A stretch of DNA of 64,000 nt from Mycolicibacterium lacusdiani (lineage in GTDB: Bacteria > Actinomycetota > Actinomycetes > Mycobacteriales > Mycobacteriaceae). The notes under the pieces were generated by a model. It worked only from the letters and a program-made list of their open reading frames with translations. It had not been told where the DNA came from and searched no databases. A program made the position numbers and the translations under genes. The stretch lies in assembly GCF_021916785.1 (NCBI RefSeq), contig NZ_JAKCFC010000009.1:176913-240912 (forward strand), in the 5' to 3' direction. Below, in pieces: positions 1-8,147 of this stretch. The first letter of the stretch is position 1. Every line of letters begins with the position of its first letter.

Positions 1-338
1 CGCGTCGCCTTCGGGGTCCCGATCATCTCCATCGCGAACGCGACGTTCTCCTCGACGGTGCGCCACGGCAGCGTCGAGTCCTCCTGGAACACCACGCCGA
101 TCTTGGGGTCGGGCCCGGTGACCGGCTTGCCTGCCACGCTGACCGAGCCGGTGGTCGCCTTCTGCAGGCCCGACACGACGGCCAGCAGCGTGGACTTGCC
201 GCACCCACTCGGTCCGACGATCGACACGAAACTCGAGTGGGGAACGGTCTGGTCGATGCCGGTTACCGCAGTGACCTTGCGCTCGGGCGTGTCGAATACC
301 ACTGACACTCCGGCCATCTCGATGCCTTGGGAGTTCAC
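1..338 (-). CDS. ABC transporter ATPase, NitT/TauT type (partial, 3' end outside window)
   Basis: N-terminal 112 codons of an ABC ATPase that runs off the left edge. The GTG start at 338 follows AGAGGTGA. Visible are an aromatic A-loop region, Walker A (GPSGCGKST, about residues 42-50) and the Q-loop (VFQED, about 84-88). The N-terminal layout matches SsuB/TauB-type ATPases that energise import of small organic anions or heterocycles. It lies 39 bp downstream of the binding-protein gene at 378-1379, so the two are surely cotranscribed; the permease is probably just outside the window. Walker B and the signature motif are not visible because of the truncation. The substrate is unknown. Confidence 0.9.
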   Translation of the reverse strand, partial: MNSQGIEMAGVSVVFDTPERKVTAVTGIDQTVPHSSFVSIVGPSGCGKSTLLAVVSGLQKATTGSVSVAGKPVTGPDPKIGVVFQEDSTLPWRTVEENVAFAMEMIGTPKAT

Positions 339-377
339 GGGTTCACCTCTCGGGATCGGTGTGTCTAGCGGTGTCGA

Positions 378-1379
378 TCAGAACGACGTCTTGGCGTCTT
401 CGGGCAGGTACTGCTGATCCAGGACGGTGGCCCAGTCGACGGGGGCTTCGATCTGGCCCGCGGCGACCATCAGGTCCGACAGGTTCTTCAGCCCGTCGGC
501 ATCCACCTTCAGCGAGTAGCCCTTGGCGAGGTCGGGGCTGTTCGCGAACGCCGCCTTCATGACCTCGGGTGAGACGCCCACCAGCGGTGCGATCTCTGTG
601 GCCGCCTCGTCGGGGCTCGACACCACCCACTCGTTGAGCCGGTCCGCGACCTTGAAGAACGTCTTGACGTTCTCGCCGTTGGCCTCGGCGTACTCGGTGT
701 TGATGGCGACCAGGTCGGCGGGCAGGTCGCCGAGCACGTCGCGTGAGTTGACCAGGATCTGCGCATCGTCGGACGCCTGCTTGTCGGCGATGAACGGCTG
801 CATGGCCCAGCCGGCCGTGATCTGGTTCGCCTTGGCGGCCGTCCAGTTGTCGCCCATCTGACCGACGGCTTGGGCGCGCACGCCCTGGCCGAGCTTGCGC
901 TCGAGACCCTTGACGAGGAGTTCGGTCGAGGAGCCTGCCGAGCTGAAGCCGAGCGTCGCTCCGGCGATGTTGCGTCCCGGCGGGGAGATCCAGGAGAAGT
1001 CGTTCACCTGGAACCACGGAGCGATGACCTTGAGGTTCGAATTCGGTTGCTGCGCAGCGAGAAGCACCGAGCTGTTGCCCGCGATGGCCATGTCGGCGTC
1101 ACCGCTGGTGACCACGCGCAGGGTGTTGCCTCCGCCGCCACCGGAGAAGAGGTCGACCTTCAATCCCTCTTCCTCGAACCACTTCTTGTTGATGCCGGCC
1201 TGCAGAATCGCCATGAACGGCAGGCTGTCGACGCCGGTGGCGGAGATGCTGAGCGTGTCGGTGCCCGACCCACCGCCCCCCTCCCCCGGGCCCGCACCCT
1301 CGTCGGCGCACGCCGCGGTGCCGACGAGCAGGGCGGTGGCGGCAAAGACGGCGCCGATCAGCTTGGGGAAACGAGACAT
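378..1379 (-). CDS. ABC transporter substrate-binding lipoprotein (NitT/TauT/SsuA-like)
   Basis: 333 aa. A lipoprotein signal peptide (hydrophobic residues about 8-23, then the lipobox TAAC at 21-24) is followed by a Gly/Ser linker and a periplasmic-binding fold starting near SISATGVDSLPF. Motifs such as an early KKWFEEEGLKVD helix and the SGDADMAI loop are typical of the NMT1/SsuA-like family, which brings sulfonates, nitrate, taurine or pyrimidine-type ligands to an importer. It is first in a transcription unit with the ATPase at 1-338. A GntR-type operator lies 29 bp upstream of the start (1408-1424). The ligand cannot be deduced from sequence. The neighbouring LLM oxidoreductase and RidA suggest a nitrogen- or sulfur-containing organic compound, which is inference only. 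Confidence 0.88.
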   Translation of the reverse strand: MSRFPKLIGAVFAATALLVGTAACADEGAGPGEGGGGSGTDTLSISATGVDSLPFMAILQAGINKKWFEEEGLKVDLFSGGGGGNTLRVVTSGDADMAIAGNSSVLLAAQQPNSNLKVIAPWFQVNDFSWISPPGRNIAGATLGFSSAGSSTELLVKGLERKLGQGVRAQAVGQMGDNWTAAKANQITAGWAMQPFIADKQASDDAQILVNSRDVLGDLPADLVAINTEYAEANGENVKTFFKVADRLNEWVVSSPDEAATEIAPLVGVSPEVMKAAFANSPDLAKGYSLKVDADGLKNLSDLMVAAGQIEAPVDWATVLDQQYLPEDAKTSF

Positions 1380-1407
1380 CAGAGAGACCTCCGAGGGTCG
1401 ATGAATA

Positions 1408-1424
1408 TTGGATACACTATACGA
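1408..1424 (+). promoter_or_regulatory. Putative GntR operator, copy 1
   Basis: TTGGATACACTATACGA, an imperfect 17-bp dyad of the form TTGGATAC-N-NTATNCRA. It lies between the LLM/small-protein unit and the binding-protein gene, 29 bp upstream of the latter's ATG. The same motif recurs at 2780-2796 (inverted) and 4669-4685. The local drop in GC around it fits a promoter/operator. Confidence 0.75.
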
Positions 1425-1447
1425 AGCACTGTGATGTGCGTCAACAT

Positions 1448-1729
1448 TTAGCGGCGTCGTCGCCGCGTCAGGATCCCTGCGATCTCGAGGCCCGCCGCGA
1501 TCCCCACCATCGCGGCCGCGGCAGTGAGCGACGAGCTACCGCCGCGACTCGAGTGCTCTGCAAGTGATTGCAGTGAAGGGCTTTTCGGCGTCGGCCGCAA
1601 CTCGGGGCGCACGGGATCGGGCACCCCGTCGGCTGCGGTCAGCGGCCGCCGCAGCGGCGGCGGCGCCCCGGGCACGGCGCTGCCGGGCGCGGGATGCGCT
1701 CCCGGATCGGCCGCCCCGGAACGGGTCAC
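1448..1729 (-). CDS. Small proline-rich tail-anchored membrane protein
   Basis: 93 aa from a GTG at 1729 that overlaps the stop of the LLM gene (GTGA), which indicates translational coupling. The N-terminal two thirds are Pro/Gly/Ser-rich and probably disordered. The C-terminus has one hydrophobic segment (about residues 66-87, LTAAAAMVGIAAGLEIAGIL) followed by TRRRRR, the layout of a C-terminally anchored membrane protein with a cytosolic N-terminus. I know no family for it. Its place between the LLM oxidoreductase and the transporter suggests a part in scaffolding or localisation, but that is speculation. The reading frame is short; coupling and the sharp TM/Arg tail are the support. Confidence 0.6.
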   Translation of the reverse strand: MTRSGAADPGAHPAPGSAVPGAPPPLRRPLTAADGVPDPVRPELRPTPKSPSLQSLAEHSSRGGSSSLTAAAAMVGIAAGLEIAGILTRRRRR

Positions 1730-2742
1730 GAGTCGCGTCCGTCGCGAACGGTCAGATCGCCGACGATCTCGGAGAAGGCGCGGATGGTGCCCTCGCGGCT
1801 CTGCCCTGGCCGGACGAACGGAACGATCGACACCTGGTCGACGCCGAGCGCCTCGATCTCGGAGAGCCGCTGTGCGCACTCGTCGCGAGTTCCGGCCAGC
1901 GCGAACAGGTCGACGAGTTCGTCGGGCACCAGATCGGCGTGCGCGGCTTCGGTGTTCATGTGCTCGTAGTAGTCGTACTTCTCGCGGATGCGGTCGATCG
2001 CCTTCTCCAGCGCGGGGTCGACCTTCGCGGGCAGCGGGCGGATCGCGACGCGGGAGACGTGGGCGCGGACCAGGTCGCGCGCCTCGGTGCTGTCGTCGCC
2101 GATCGCCGTCGGCGTCCAGAGCACGATGTGCAGGTCGTCGAGCGTGCGGCCGCTCGCAGCGGCGCCCTTCTCGATCGTCGCGAGCGCGGCTTCGATGAAG
2201 TGCGGTGCGGTGCCAACCAGGACGATGACGCCGTCGGCGATGCGACCAGACATCTCCAGGATCTTCGGCGCCGATGCGGCGATGTAGATCGGGATGTCGA
2301 CCGGCTCGGCGAGGTAGTTCAGGTGGTACTCCGCCCCGCTGGTGGCCTCGGCGACCTTCTCGCCGCGAAACAGCGCGCGCAGGTCGTCGATCGAGCGCTC
2401 CAGCTCGGCGAGCTTCTGCGGCTTGAGGCCCATGGTGCGCAGCGAGGAGTCACCCGTGCCGATGCCCAATGCCACACGGCCACCGGTGAATTCGGCCAGC
2501 GTCGCCCACGTCGAGGCCAGCAGCGACGGGTGCCGGGTGACCGCGTTGGTCACGCCCGTGCCGAACACGATGCGATCGGTGCCGACGGCGGCGGCGCCCA
2601 TCACCGTCGACGATTCCCGCCAGATGTTCTGCGAGTCGCCGAACCAGACGTTGTCGTATCCCAGGCCCTCGCACAGCTGGACGTAGTCGCACATCACCCC
2701 CGTCGGCTCGGTGGGGAACAGTCCGACACCCTTGCTCAACAT
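1726..2742 (-). CDS. LLM-class flavin/F420-dependent oxidoreductase
   Basis: 338 aa. A luciferase-like TIM barrel with hallmark segments: YDNVWFGDSQ near residue 31, TGVTNAVTRHPSLLAS near 65-80, the GGRVALGIGTGDS cofactor-phosphate loop near 92, and IYIAASAPKILEMSGRIADGVI near 150-175. The family includes F420-dependent reductases (Mer/LLM) and FMN monooxygenases such as SsuD and RutA. Start: ATG at 2742 is preceded by AGGAGGT at good spacing. The frame could extend to 2796, but that would put the start inside the operator at 2780-2796, so the shorter protein is preferred. It is coupled to the small membrane protein at 1448-1729 and divergent from the CoxG-like gene. F420 versus FMN use cannot be decided here. 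Confidence 0.85.
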   Translation of the reverse strand: MLSKGVGLFPTEPTGVMCDYVQLCEGLGYDNVWFGDSQNIWRESSTVMGAAAVGTDRIVFGTGVTNAVTRHPSLLASTWATLAEFTGGRVALGIGTGDSSLRTMGLKPQKLAELERSIDDLRALFRGEKVAEATSGAEYHLNYLAEPVDIPIYIAASAPKILEMSGRIADGVIVLVGTAPHFIEAALATIEKGAAASGRTLDDLHIVLWTPTAIGDDSTEARDLVRAHVSRVAIRPLPAKVDPALEKAIDRIREKYDYYEHMNTEAAHADLVPDELVDLFALAGTRDECAQRLSEIEALGVDQVSIVPFVRPGQSREGTIRAFSEIVGDLTVRDGRDS

Positions 2743-2779
2743 CCTGTTCAAGACCTCCTGGACCCGCCGTACGTTAGCG

Positions 2780-2796
2780 TTGTATATCGTATCCAA
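2780..2796 (+). promoter_or_regulatory. Putative GntR operator, copy 2 (divergent promoter)
   Basis: TTGTATATCGTATCCAA; its reverse complement, TTGGATACGATATACAA, is the best-matched palindrome of the three copies (6 of 8 arm pairs). It sits midway between the divergent LLM (ATG 2742) and CoxG-like (2841) starts, so one bound regulator could control both units. Confidence 0.75.
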
Positions 2797-2840
2797 TCGT
2801 AAGTCGGTGCGAATCGATCCACAACCGCTGGAGGCAAATC

Positions 2841-3458
2841 GTGCAACTCGTCAACGAGTTCCGCGTCGACGCGCCGCTCGACGTCGCCTGGTCGGTACTG
2901 ACCGACATACCGAAGGTGATCGACTGCGTGCCGGGTGCCGGACTCGACCGCCGCGACGGCGACGACTACCACGCCCACGTCGCGATCAAGGTCGGACCCG
3001 TGGGAATGACGATGTCCGGCAAGGCATCCGTGGTCACACGCGACGACGCGGGCAGGGAGATGGTCGTGCGCGGCAGCGCCCGCGACCGCCGGGGCAACGG
3101 GACGACCGAGGCCACCGTGCGCCTGCTCGCGCGCGACGACGGAGGCCGGGCGGTGGTCACGGTGACCACCGACCTCGAGTTGAGCGGTCGCATCGCCCAG
3201 TTCGGCACGGGCGTGATCACCCAGGTGAGCAACCGCATCATCGGGCAGTTCGCCGACCGGCTCGACGCCGCCATCGCCGGCGACCGCCCCACCGGCCAGG
3301 CGTCTGACGGAGCCGGTCCGGTGCTGCGCCCGCCGCAACCGCTCGACGCCGCGTCCGACCGGGCCGCCCTGGTACTCACCGCTCTCGCCGGAGCGGTGCT
3401 TGGCCTGGCGATCGGGCGGTTGGCGGATCGGGTCAGCCGCCCGCCTCGGCGAGGCTGA
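2841..3458 (+). CDS. CoxG-like SRPBCC family protein with C-terminal membrane anchor
   Basis: 205 aa; ATG after GGAGGCAAATC. Residues 1-145 match the CoxG family (SRPBCC fold), with the typical N-terminus (EFRVDAPLDVAWSVLTDI) and the conserved IPGA-like segment (VIDCVPGAGL). CoxG proteins are known from CO dehydrogenase/molybdenum hydroxylase clusters, where they help place the enzyme at the membrane; no such enzyme is visible here. After a proline-rich linker there is a hydrophobic stretch (about 175-195, ALVLTALAGAVLGLAIGRLA) and a basic tail, the same tail-anchored plan as the protein at 1448-1729. The last 26 bp overlap the convergent RidA gene. Confidence 0.82.
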   Translation: MQLVNEFRVDAPLDVAWSVLTDIPKVIDCVPGAGLDRRDGDDYHAHVAIKVGPVGMTMSGKASVVTRDDAGREMVVRGSARDRRGNGTTEATVRLLARDDGGRAVVTVTTDLELSGRIAQFGTGVITQVSNRIIGQFADRLDAAIAGDRPTGQASDGAGPVLRPPQPLDAASDRAALVLTALAGAVLGLAIGRLADRVSRPPRRG

Positions 3459-3903
3459 CCACCAGCTCGAGTTCCACGCAGGCACCGCCCGGTAGCGACG
3501 CCACGCCGATCGCGGTGCGCGCGTGGGCGCCGATCCGTTGGCCGAACACGTCGATCAGGAGCGCCGACGCCCCGTCGACGACGGCGGGATGTGCGTCGAA
3601 ATCCGTTGTCGCCCTCACGTATCCGCGCAGATGGACGATTGCCGTCACCGCGTCGAGACCAGCCGCTGCCTCGACCGCGCCCAGGAGGTTCAGTGCAGCC
3701 GTCGCGGCCTGGGCCCGGGCCTCGTCGACGGTGACGTCCGCTCCGACCACACCGCGCACCGCTGGAGTCCCGCCGCGGCGCGCCGTCGCGCCGGAGACCC
3801 ACAGCTGGTCGCCGCACCGGCGGCTCGGCGAATACGTGCCCTTCGGCGGCGCGGGAGGCGGGAGGACGAGCCCCAGTTCGGCAAGGCGGTCGGCGGCGCT
3901 CAC
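3433..3903 (-). CDS. RidA family protein (YjgF/L-PSP type)
   Basis: 156 aa; the RidA fold is recognised from LWVSGATARR, the internal VHLRGYVRATTDF region and the C-terminal IGVASLPGGACVELELVV signature. RidA family members hydrolyse reactive imine/enamine intermediates or act in catabolic pathways (for example RutC). The ATG overlaps the GntR stop by 4 nt (3900-3903), so it is coupled to the regulator gene. A specific role in this cluster, such as clearing an imine made by the LLM enzyme, is inference. A second, unrelated RidA copy is at 22236-22643. Confidence 0.87.
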   Translation of the reverse strand: MSAADRLAELGLVLPPPAPPKGTYSPSRRCGDQLWVSGATARRGGTPAVRGVVGADVTVDEARAQAATAALNLLGAVEAAAGLDAVTAIVHLRGYVRATTDFDAHPAVVDGASALLIDVFGQRIGAHARTAIGVASLPGGACVELELVVSLAEAGG

Positions 3904-4646
3904 GCCTTCTGCGACTCCGTCGAGAAGATCTGGTGGATGGGTTGCAGTGCGTGCGAACGGTGTTCGTGGTTGAGGACCACCATTGCATCGACGTCACGCT
4001 CGGCCATCGCGTCGATCATCAACGTGTGTTCGTCGCAGACCTTCACCATGTCGAGCAACGGTGAGTACAGCGGCCGGTACGCGTCGGCGGTGTTCCACAG
4101 CTGGGTGACGATGCGCTTGGTCCTGGCCATTCCACTCTGCTGGAACGTCAGGAAGTGGAACCGCCGGTTGGCCACGCCGACGGCAATCAGATCGCCAGCC
4201 GCGAGTGCTGCGTCCATCTCCGCGTTCGCCGAACGCATCTCGTCGACGACCTCGGCCGTGACGGCGGGCATCGCATCCCTGATCAGCGCCTCCTCGAGGA
4301 TGGCCCGCAATTCGAAGACCTCGAGGAGGTCGTCGAGGCTCAGCTTCGTGACGCGGTAACCGCTGTGCGGCACGTAGGTGATGTACTCCTCGGCTTCGAG
4401 GGTCTTGAGCGCCTCGCGAACCGGGATGCGTGACATGCCGAACTGTTCGGCGACGGCCTCCTGGACGATCCAGCTGCCGGGGGCGAGCTTTCCCGTCGTG
4501 ATGTCGTGACGCAGCGCCTCGGCCACCGCCTGCTGGGCGGTCTTGGGCCGGACGAAGTCCGACCGTGGGCCACCCGAACGCGTGGCCGGTGTGCCCTTGT
4601 CTGCGCCCGCGGAGTCCGAGCGCTTGGTAGCGGTGCGCGGTGGCAT
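3900..4646 (-). CDS. GntR family transcriptional regulator (FadR/FCD subfamily)
   Basis: 248 aa. After a basic N-terminal extension (residues 1-35) a winged HTH covers about 36-105, with QEAVAEQFGMSRIPVREALKTLEAEEYI as the recognition region. An FCD helical effector domain follows (EVFELRAILEEALIRDAMP ... RFHFLTFQQSG), typical of regulators that respond to organic acids. The ATG at 4646 is preceded by GCGAGGGTCG. Operator copy 3 lies 23 bp upstream, so autoregulation is likely, and the same motif at two other promoters makes it the local regulator of the cluster. It is cotranscribed with RidA. Confidence 0.9.
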   Translation of the reverse strand: MPPRTATKRSDSAGADKGTPATRSGGPRSDFVRPKTAQQAVAEALRHDITTGKLAPGSWIVQEAVAEQFGMSRIPVREALKTLEAEEYITYVPHSGYRVTKLSLDDLLEVFELRAILEEALIRDAMPAVTAEVVDEMRSANAEMDAALAAGDLIAVGVANRRFHFLTFQQSGMARTKRIVTQLWNTADAYRPLYSPLLDMVKVCDEHTLMIDAMAERDVDAMVVLNHEHRSHALQPIHQIFSTESQKA

Positions 4647-4668
4647 CGACCCTCGCTTTCAACAGATA

Positions 4669-4685
4669 TTGGATACTCTATTCGA
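4669..4685 (+). promoter_or_regulatory. Putative GntR operator, copy 3 (autoregulatory)
   Basis: TTGGATACTCTATTCGA, same consensus and same orientation as copy 1, between the gntR start and the divergent secreted-protein gene at 4829. Confidence 0.75.
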
Positions 4686-4828
4686 TCGACCCCGCAAGAA
4701 GGCAACCCCGTCGACGACGTTTTCGGCGAGTATGCCGGGCGCCCAGCCCATGCCGCTCACCTCGTGCGAGTTCAAGGGTTTCCCCCGATTCATCGCCGAC
4801 CGCGCGCTCGTAGCGTGAGGCCAGGCCA

Positions 4829-6457
4829 TTGGCACTGACGGGGGTCACCACAATCGCCAGCTGGAATCGCATCGGGGCACTTGCCGTCGCGCTCGGGGTC
4901 GGGCTGACGGTCGCCGACCCGACCGGCATCGCGTGGGCATCGCCCGAAGACACCGAGACCAGCGACGTCGTCGTCGGCACCGATGTCGGAGCCGAGGGCG
5001 AGCCGACACCGGACGACCCGGCCATTCCCGCGCAGCCGCCCGACGGTTCCTCCACCGGGGCGACGGCCGAGGTGGGCCCGGAGTCCTCGCCACCGGTGGT
5101 GGTCAGCAGCACCGGCGGCGCCAACACCACCATCAACGGCGAGAGCGCTCCCGACGAGACGACCATGGCGCTCGATGACGACGCGGCGGCGGATCCGGGT
5201 CCACCTGCACAGTCCGAAGTTCCCCCTGCCGAAGCTCCCGCCGACTCAGTCGTCGTCGTGGTGCCGACGGTCACCTCCCCGATCGACGCGGACCAGCCGG
5301 TGGTCGACGGTTCGGAGTTCGCTGCCTCGGATTCCTCACGGCGATCGGCCGGGCGGACGGACGTCGGGTGGCTACCGGCACCGGCCGCGGCGGACACCGT
5401 CATGGTCGAGGTGGACGCGACGCCGGCCCGCCGGGCGCCGGCGAATTCGTCCCCCACCGGGCGCTCGGCCGGGGAGCCACCGACCGTGGTCGCCGCCCGG
5501 CCGTCGGCCGAAGAACCCGTGACACCCGCGAGCGCCGTCCTCGCCTTCGCCGCGAGGGCGGGCATCGCGCTACTGGCACCGTTGGCGGGCTTCGGCAATG
5601 GCACGCCGACAGCGCCACCGATGGCCTGGACCGTGTTGGCGTGGGTGCGACGCGAGTTCGACGATGCCATCGACGCGCTGCTGGCCGAGCGCGATCGCGC
5701 CACGGCGTCGGGCGATGCGCTGATCGTTCTGACGGCCGAGACGCAGGAACCCCATGCGGCCGGACGCACCACCGTCATCACGTCGGTGGCCGACGCCACG
5801 GAGTCCAACGCTCACGTCGCCGTCCTCGACGGCGGGACCGGCGCAGTGGTCGGTGAGCCACTCGTCCTGGTCGGGCAGCGGGTAGTCGCGGTGGCCTTCG
5901 CCTCCGACGACACGCGAATCGTCGTCGCGGCGTACGGCGACGAGTCCAGGATCACGCGGCTGGTCGTCGCGGATGCGGCCACGGGCGACCCCGTCGGCGA
6001 GGGTGCGACCGTCGATGGTTGGCCCGGCGGTTTCGGCGTCGTCTCGGGCGGCGCCCTGGCCGCGGTCGTCGCGATCGCCGACGACGCCACCACCGGCAGC
6101 CAGGCGGCGACCGTACTCACCGTCGACACCGACACCGGGGAAGGAGTCGGCGACGTCGTGACGGTCGCCGATCAGTCGGTGGTCGACGTCCTGGTGGTCG
6201 CAGACGTGGATAGGGCCGTGGTGACCACCGAGGCGACCGACTCCGAAACGGGAACGTTCGTCACCACGGTCACCGTCGTCGACCTCCTCGGACCCGACCG
6301 GCTGGCTTCGGTCACCGTCGACGGATCCGCCGAGTCGACGTCGATGAGCGTGGACGGATCGACGATCGCCGTAAGCACGTCGACCCGGGACGTCGGTACG
6401 GGAGCGCTTCGGACCGGCGTGACGTCGATCGACGTCCGAACCGGCGAGCTGGCCTGA
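4829..6457 (+). CDS. Secreted/surface protein with Pro/Ala-rich spacer and beta-propeller-like repeats
   Basis: 542 aa from a TTG start; GTGAGG lies just upstream. The N-terminus (ALTGVTTIASWNRIGALAVA then GVGLTVADPTGIAWA) looks like the signal peptides of large exported proteins common in fast-growing mycobacteria. Residues about 35-260 are Asp/Glu/Pro/Ala/Thr-rich and probably disordered. From about 330 to the end, short beta-strand repeats with alternating Val/Asp/Gly and recurring D-x-x-TG-x-x-VG turns resemble YVTN/WD-like propeller blades, though the repeats are too degenerate to count with certainty. No catalytic motif or LPXTG is seen. The stop lies 1 bp from the convergent rnj stop. 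Function unknown. Confidence 0.7.
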   Translation: MALTGVTTIASWNRIGALAVALGVGLTVADPTGIAWASPEDTETSDVVVGTDVGAEGEPTPDDPAIPAQPPDGSSTGATAEVGPESSPPVVVSSTGGANTTINGESAPDETTMALDDDAAADPGPPAQSEVPPAEAPADSVVVVVPTVTSPIDADQPVVDGSEFAASDSSRRSAGRTDVGWLPAPAAADTVMVEVDATPARRAPANSSPTGRSAGEPPTVVAARPSAEEPVTPASAVLAFAARAGIALLAPLAGFGNGTPTAPPMAWTVLAWVRREFDDAIDALLAERDRATASGDALIVLTAETQEPHAAGRTTVITSVADATESNAHVAVLDGGTGAVVGEPLVLVGQRVVAVAFASDDTRIVVAAYGDESRITRLVVADAATGDPVGEGATVDGWPGGFGVVSGGALAAVVAIADDATTGSQAATVLTVDTDTGEGVGDVVTVADQSVVDVLVVADVDRAVVTTEATDSETGTFVTTVTVVDLLGPDRLASVTVDGSAESTSMSVDGSTIAVSTSTRDVGTGALRTGVTSIDVRTGELA

Positions 6458-6458
6458 C

Positions 6459-8147
6459 TCAGTCGATCTCGAGGACCGTCGGCACGATCATCGGCTGCCT
6501 GCGGTACACCTCGCCGACCCACTTGCCGACCGACCGGCGGACGGCCTGGGCGATGCGGGCCGGATCGGTGATCTTCTCGGCGGCGAGGGCGTCGAGCGCC
6601 TCCTCCACCTTGCGCGCGGCGGGTTCCAGCGCCTTCGGGTCCTCGGAGAAGCCGCGGGAGTGCAGCTGCGGCGGTGCCGCACGCTTCCCGGTGGCGCGCT
6701 TGATAACCACGTTTATCGCAATGAAGCCCGACGTCAGCGTGAGGCGCTCGCCCAGCGTGGTGTCGCCGACGTCGCCGGTGACCAGGCCGTCGACGAACAT
6801 CTTGCCCACGGGCACCGCCCCCGCGATGGAGGCCTTGCCCGCCACCAGGTCCACGCTGACGCCGTTCTCGGCGAGCATGACGTTCTCCGGCGGCACACCC
6901 GACTTCACCGCAAGGCCGGCGTTGGCCCGTAGGTGCCGCCACGTGCCGTGCACCGGCATGACGTTGCGGGGGCGAATGCCGTTGTACAGGAACAGGAGTT
7001 CACCGGCGTAGGCGTGGCCCGTGACGTGGATGCGCACCTGGGCATTGGTGACGACGCGGACGCCGATCTTGGCCAAGGAGTCGATGACGCCGTAGATCGC
7101 CTCTTCGTTGCCGGGAATCAGCGACGACGAGAGCACCACGAGGTCACCGTCGGTCAGCGTGATGCTGCGGTGTTCACCGCGCGACATCCGCGACAGCGCA
7201 GCCATGGGTTCGCCTTGCGTGCCCGTGGTGACCAGCACCACGCGGTCGGGCGGCAGCATCTCTGCGGCCGCGATGTCGACGACGTTGTCGGGGTGGACGT
7301 TCAGGAAGCCCAGTTCCCGGGCGATGCCCATGTTGCGCACCATGGAGCGTCCGACGAACGACACCTTCCGTCCCAACGCCACGGACGCATCGATGATCTG
7401 TTGCACGCGAGCGACGTTGGAGGCGAAGCACGCCACGATCACCCGACCGTCGGCCGACCTGATCAGGCGGTGCATATTGGGCCCGATCTCGCTCTCCGAC
7501 GGTCCGACGCCGGGGATGTCGGCATTCGTCGAGTCGCACAGGAACAGGTCGACGCCTGCGTCGCCGAGGCGGGACATGCCGGGCAGGTCCGTCGGCCGAC
7601 CGTCCAGGGGCAGCTGGTCGAGCTTGATGTCGCCGGTGAGCAGAACCGTTCCCGCTCCGGTGTACACGGCGATCGCCAGTGCGTCCGGAATCGAGTGGTT
7701 GACGGCGAAGTACTCGCACTCGAACACGCCGTGCCTGCTGCTCTGCTTCTCGGCGACCTCCACGAACACCGGCTTGATCCGGTGCTCGCGGCACTTCGCC
7801 TCGATCAGGGCAAGAGTGAACTTCGAGCCCACGACCGGGATGTCGGGCCGCAGCTTCAGCAGGTGTGGGATGGCGCCGATGTGGTCTTCGTGGGCGTGGG
7901 TGATGACCATCGCCTCGATGTCGTCGAGCCGGTTCTCCACGTGCCGCAGGTCGGGCAGGATCAGGTCGACGCCGGGTTCGTCGTGATTGGGGAACAGGAC
8001 TCCGCAGTCGACGATCAGCAGTCGACCGAGGTGCTCGAACACCGTCATGTTGCGGCCGATCTCGCCGATGCCGCCGAGCGCGGTGACCCTCAGCCCGCCC
8101 GGAGCCAGCGGCTTCGGGGGTGTGAGTGCTGCGGAGGGGACGGTCAT
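6459..8147 (-). CDS. rnj: Ribonuclease J
   Basis: 562 aa metallo-beta-lactamase/beta-CASP ribonuclease. The zinc-binding HAHEDH motif is at residues 84-89. The later segments LLTGDIKLDQLP, FLCDSTNAD, VTTGTQGEPMAALSRM and HVTGHAYAGELLFL are RNase J signatures. It combines 5'-3' exonuclease and endonuclease activity in rRNA maturation and mRNA decay. The length matches mycobacterial RNase J (Rv2752c-type). The ATG at 8147 overlaps the dapA stop by 4 nt, so translation is coupled; the same dapA-rnj order is found in M. tuberculosis. Confidence 0.96.
   Translation of the reverse strand: MTVPSAALTPPKPLAPGGLRVTALGGIGEIGRNMTVFEHLGRLLIVDCGVLFPNHDEPGVDLILPDLRHVENRLDDIEAMVITHAHEDHIGAIPHLLKLRPDIPVVGSKFTLALIEAKCREHRIKPVFVEVAEKQSSRHGVFECEYFAVNHSIPDALAIAVYTGAGTVLLTGDIKLDQLPLDGRPTDLPGMSRLGDAGVDLFLCDSTNADIPGVGPSESEIGPNMHRLIRSADGRVIVACFASNVARVQQIIDASVALGRKVSFVGRSMVRNMGIARELGFLNVHPDNVVDIAAAEMLPPDRVVLVTTGTQGEPMAALSRMSRGEHRSITLTDGDLVVLSSSLIPGNEEAIYGVIDSLAKIGVRVVTNAQVRIHVTGHAYAGELLFLYNGIRPRNVMPVHGTWRHLRANAGLAVKSGVPPENVMLAENGVSVDLVAGKASIAGAVPVGKMFVDGLVTGDVGDTTLGERLTLTSGFIAINVVIKRATGKRAAPPQLHSRGFSEDPKALEPAARKVEEALDALAAEKITDPARIAQAVRRSVGKWVGEVYRRQPMIVPTVLEID

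Noticed and set aside
2743..2796. N-terminal extension of the LLM gene to position 2796
   Set aside because: It would start inside the GntR operator and ignore the strong AGGAGGT before ATG 2742.
1564..2802. 412-codon + strand frame opposite the LLM gene
   Set aside because: Antisense shadow of a recognisable LLM protein.
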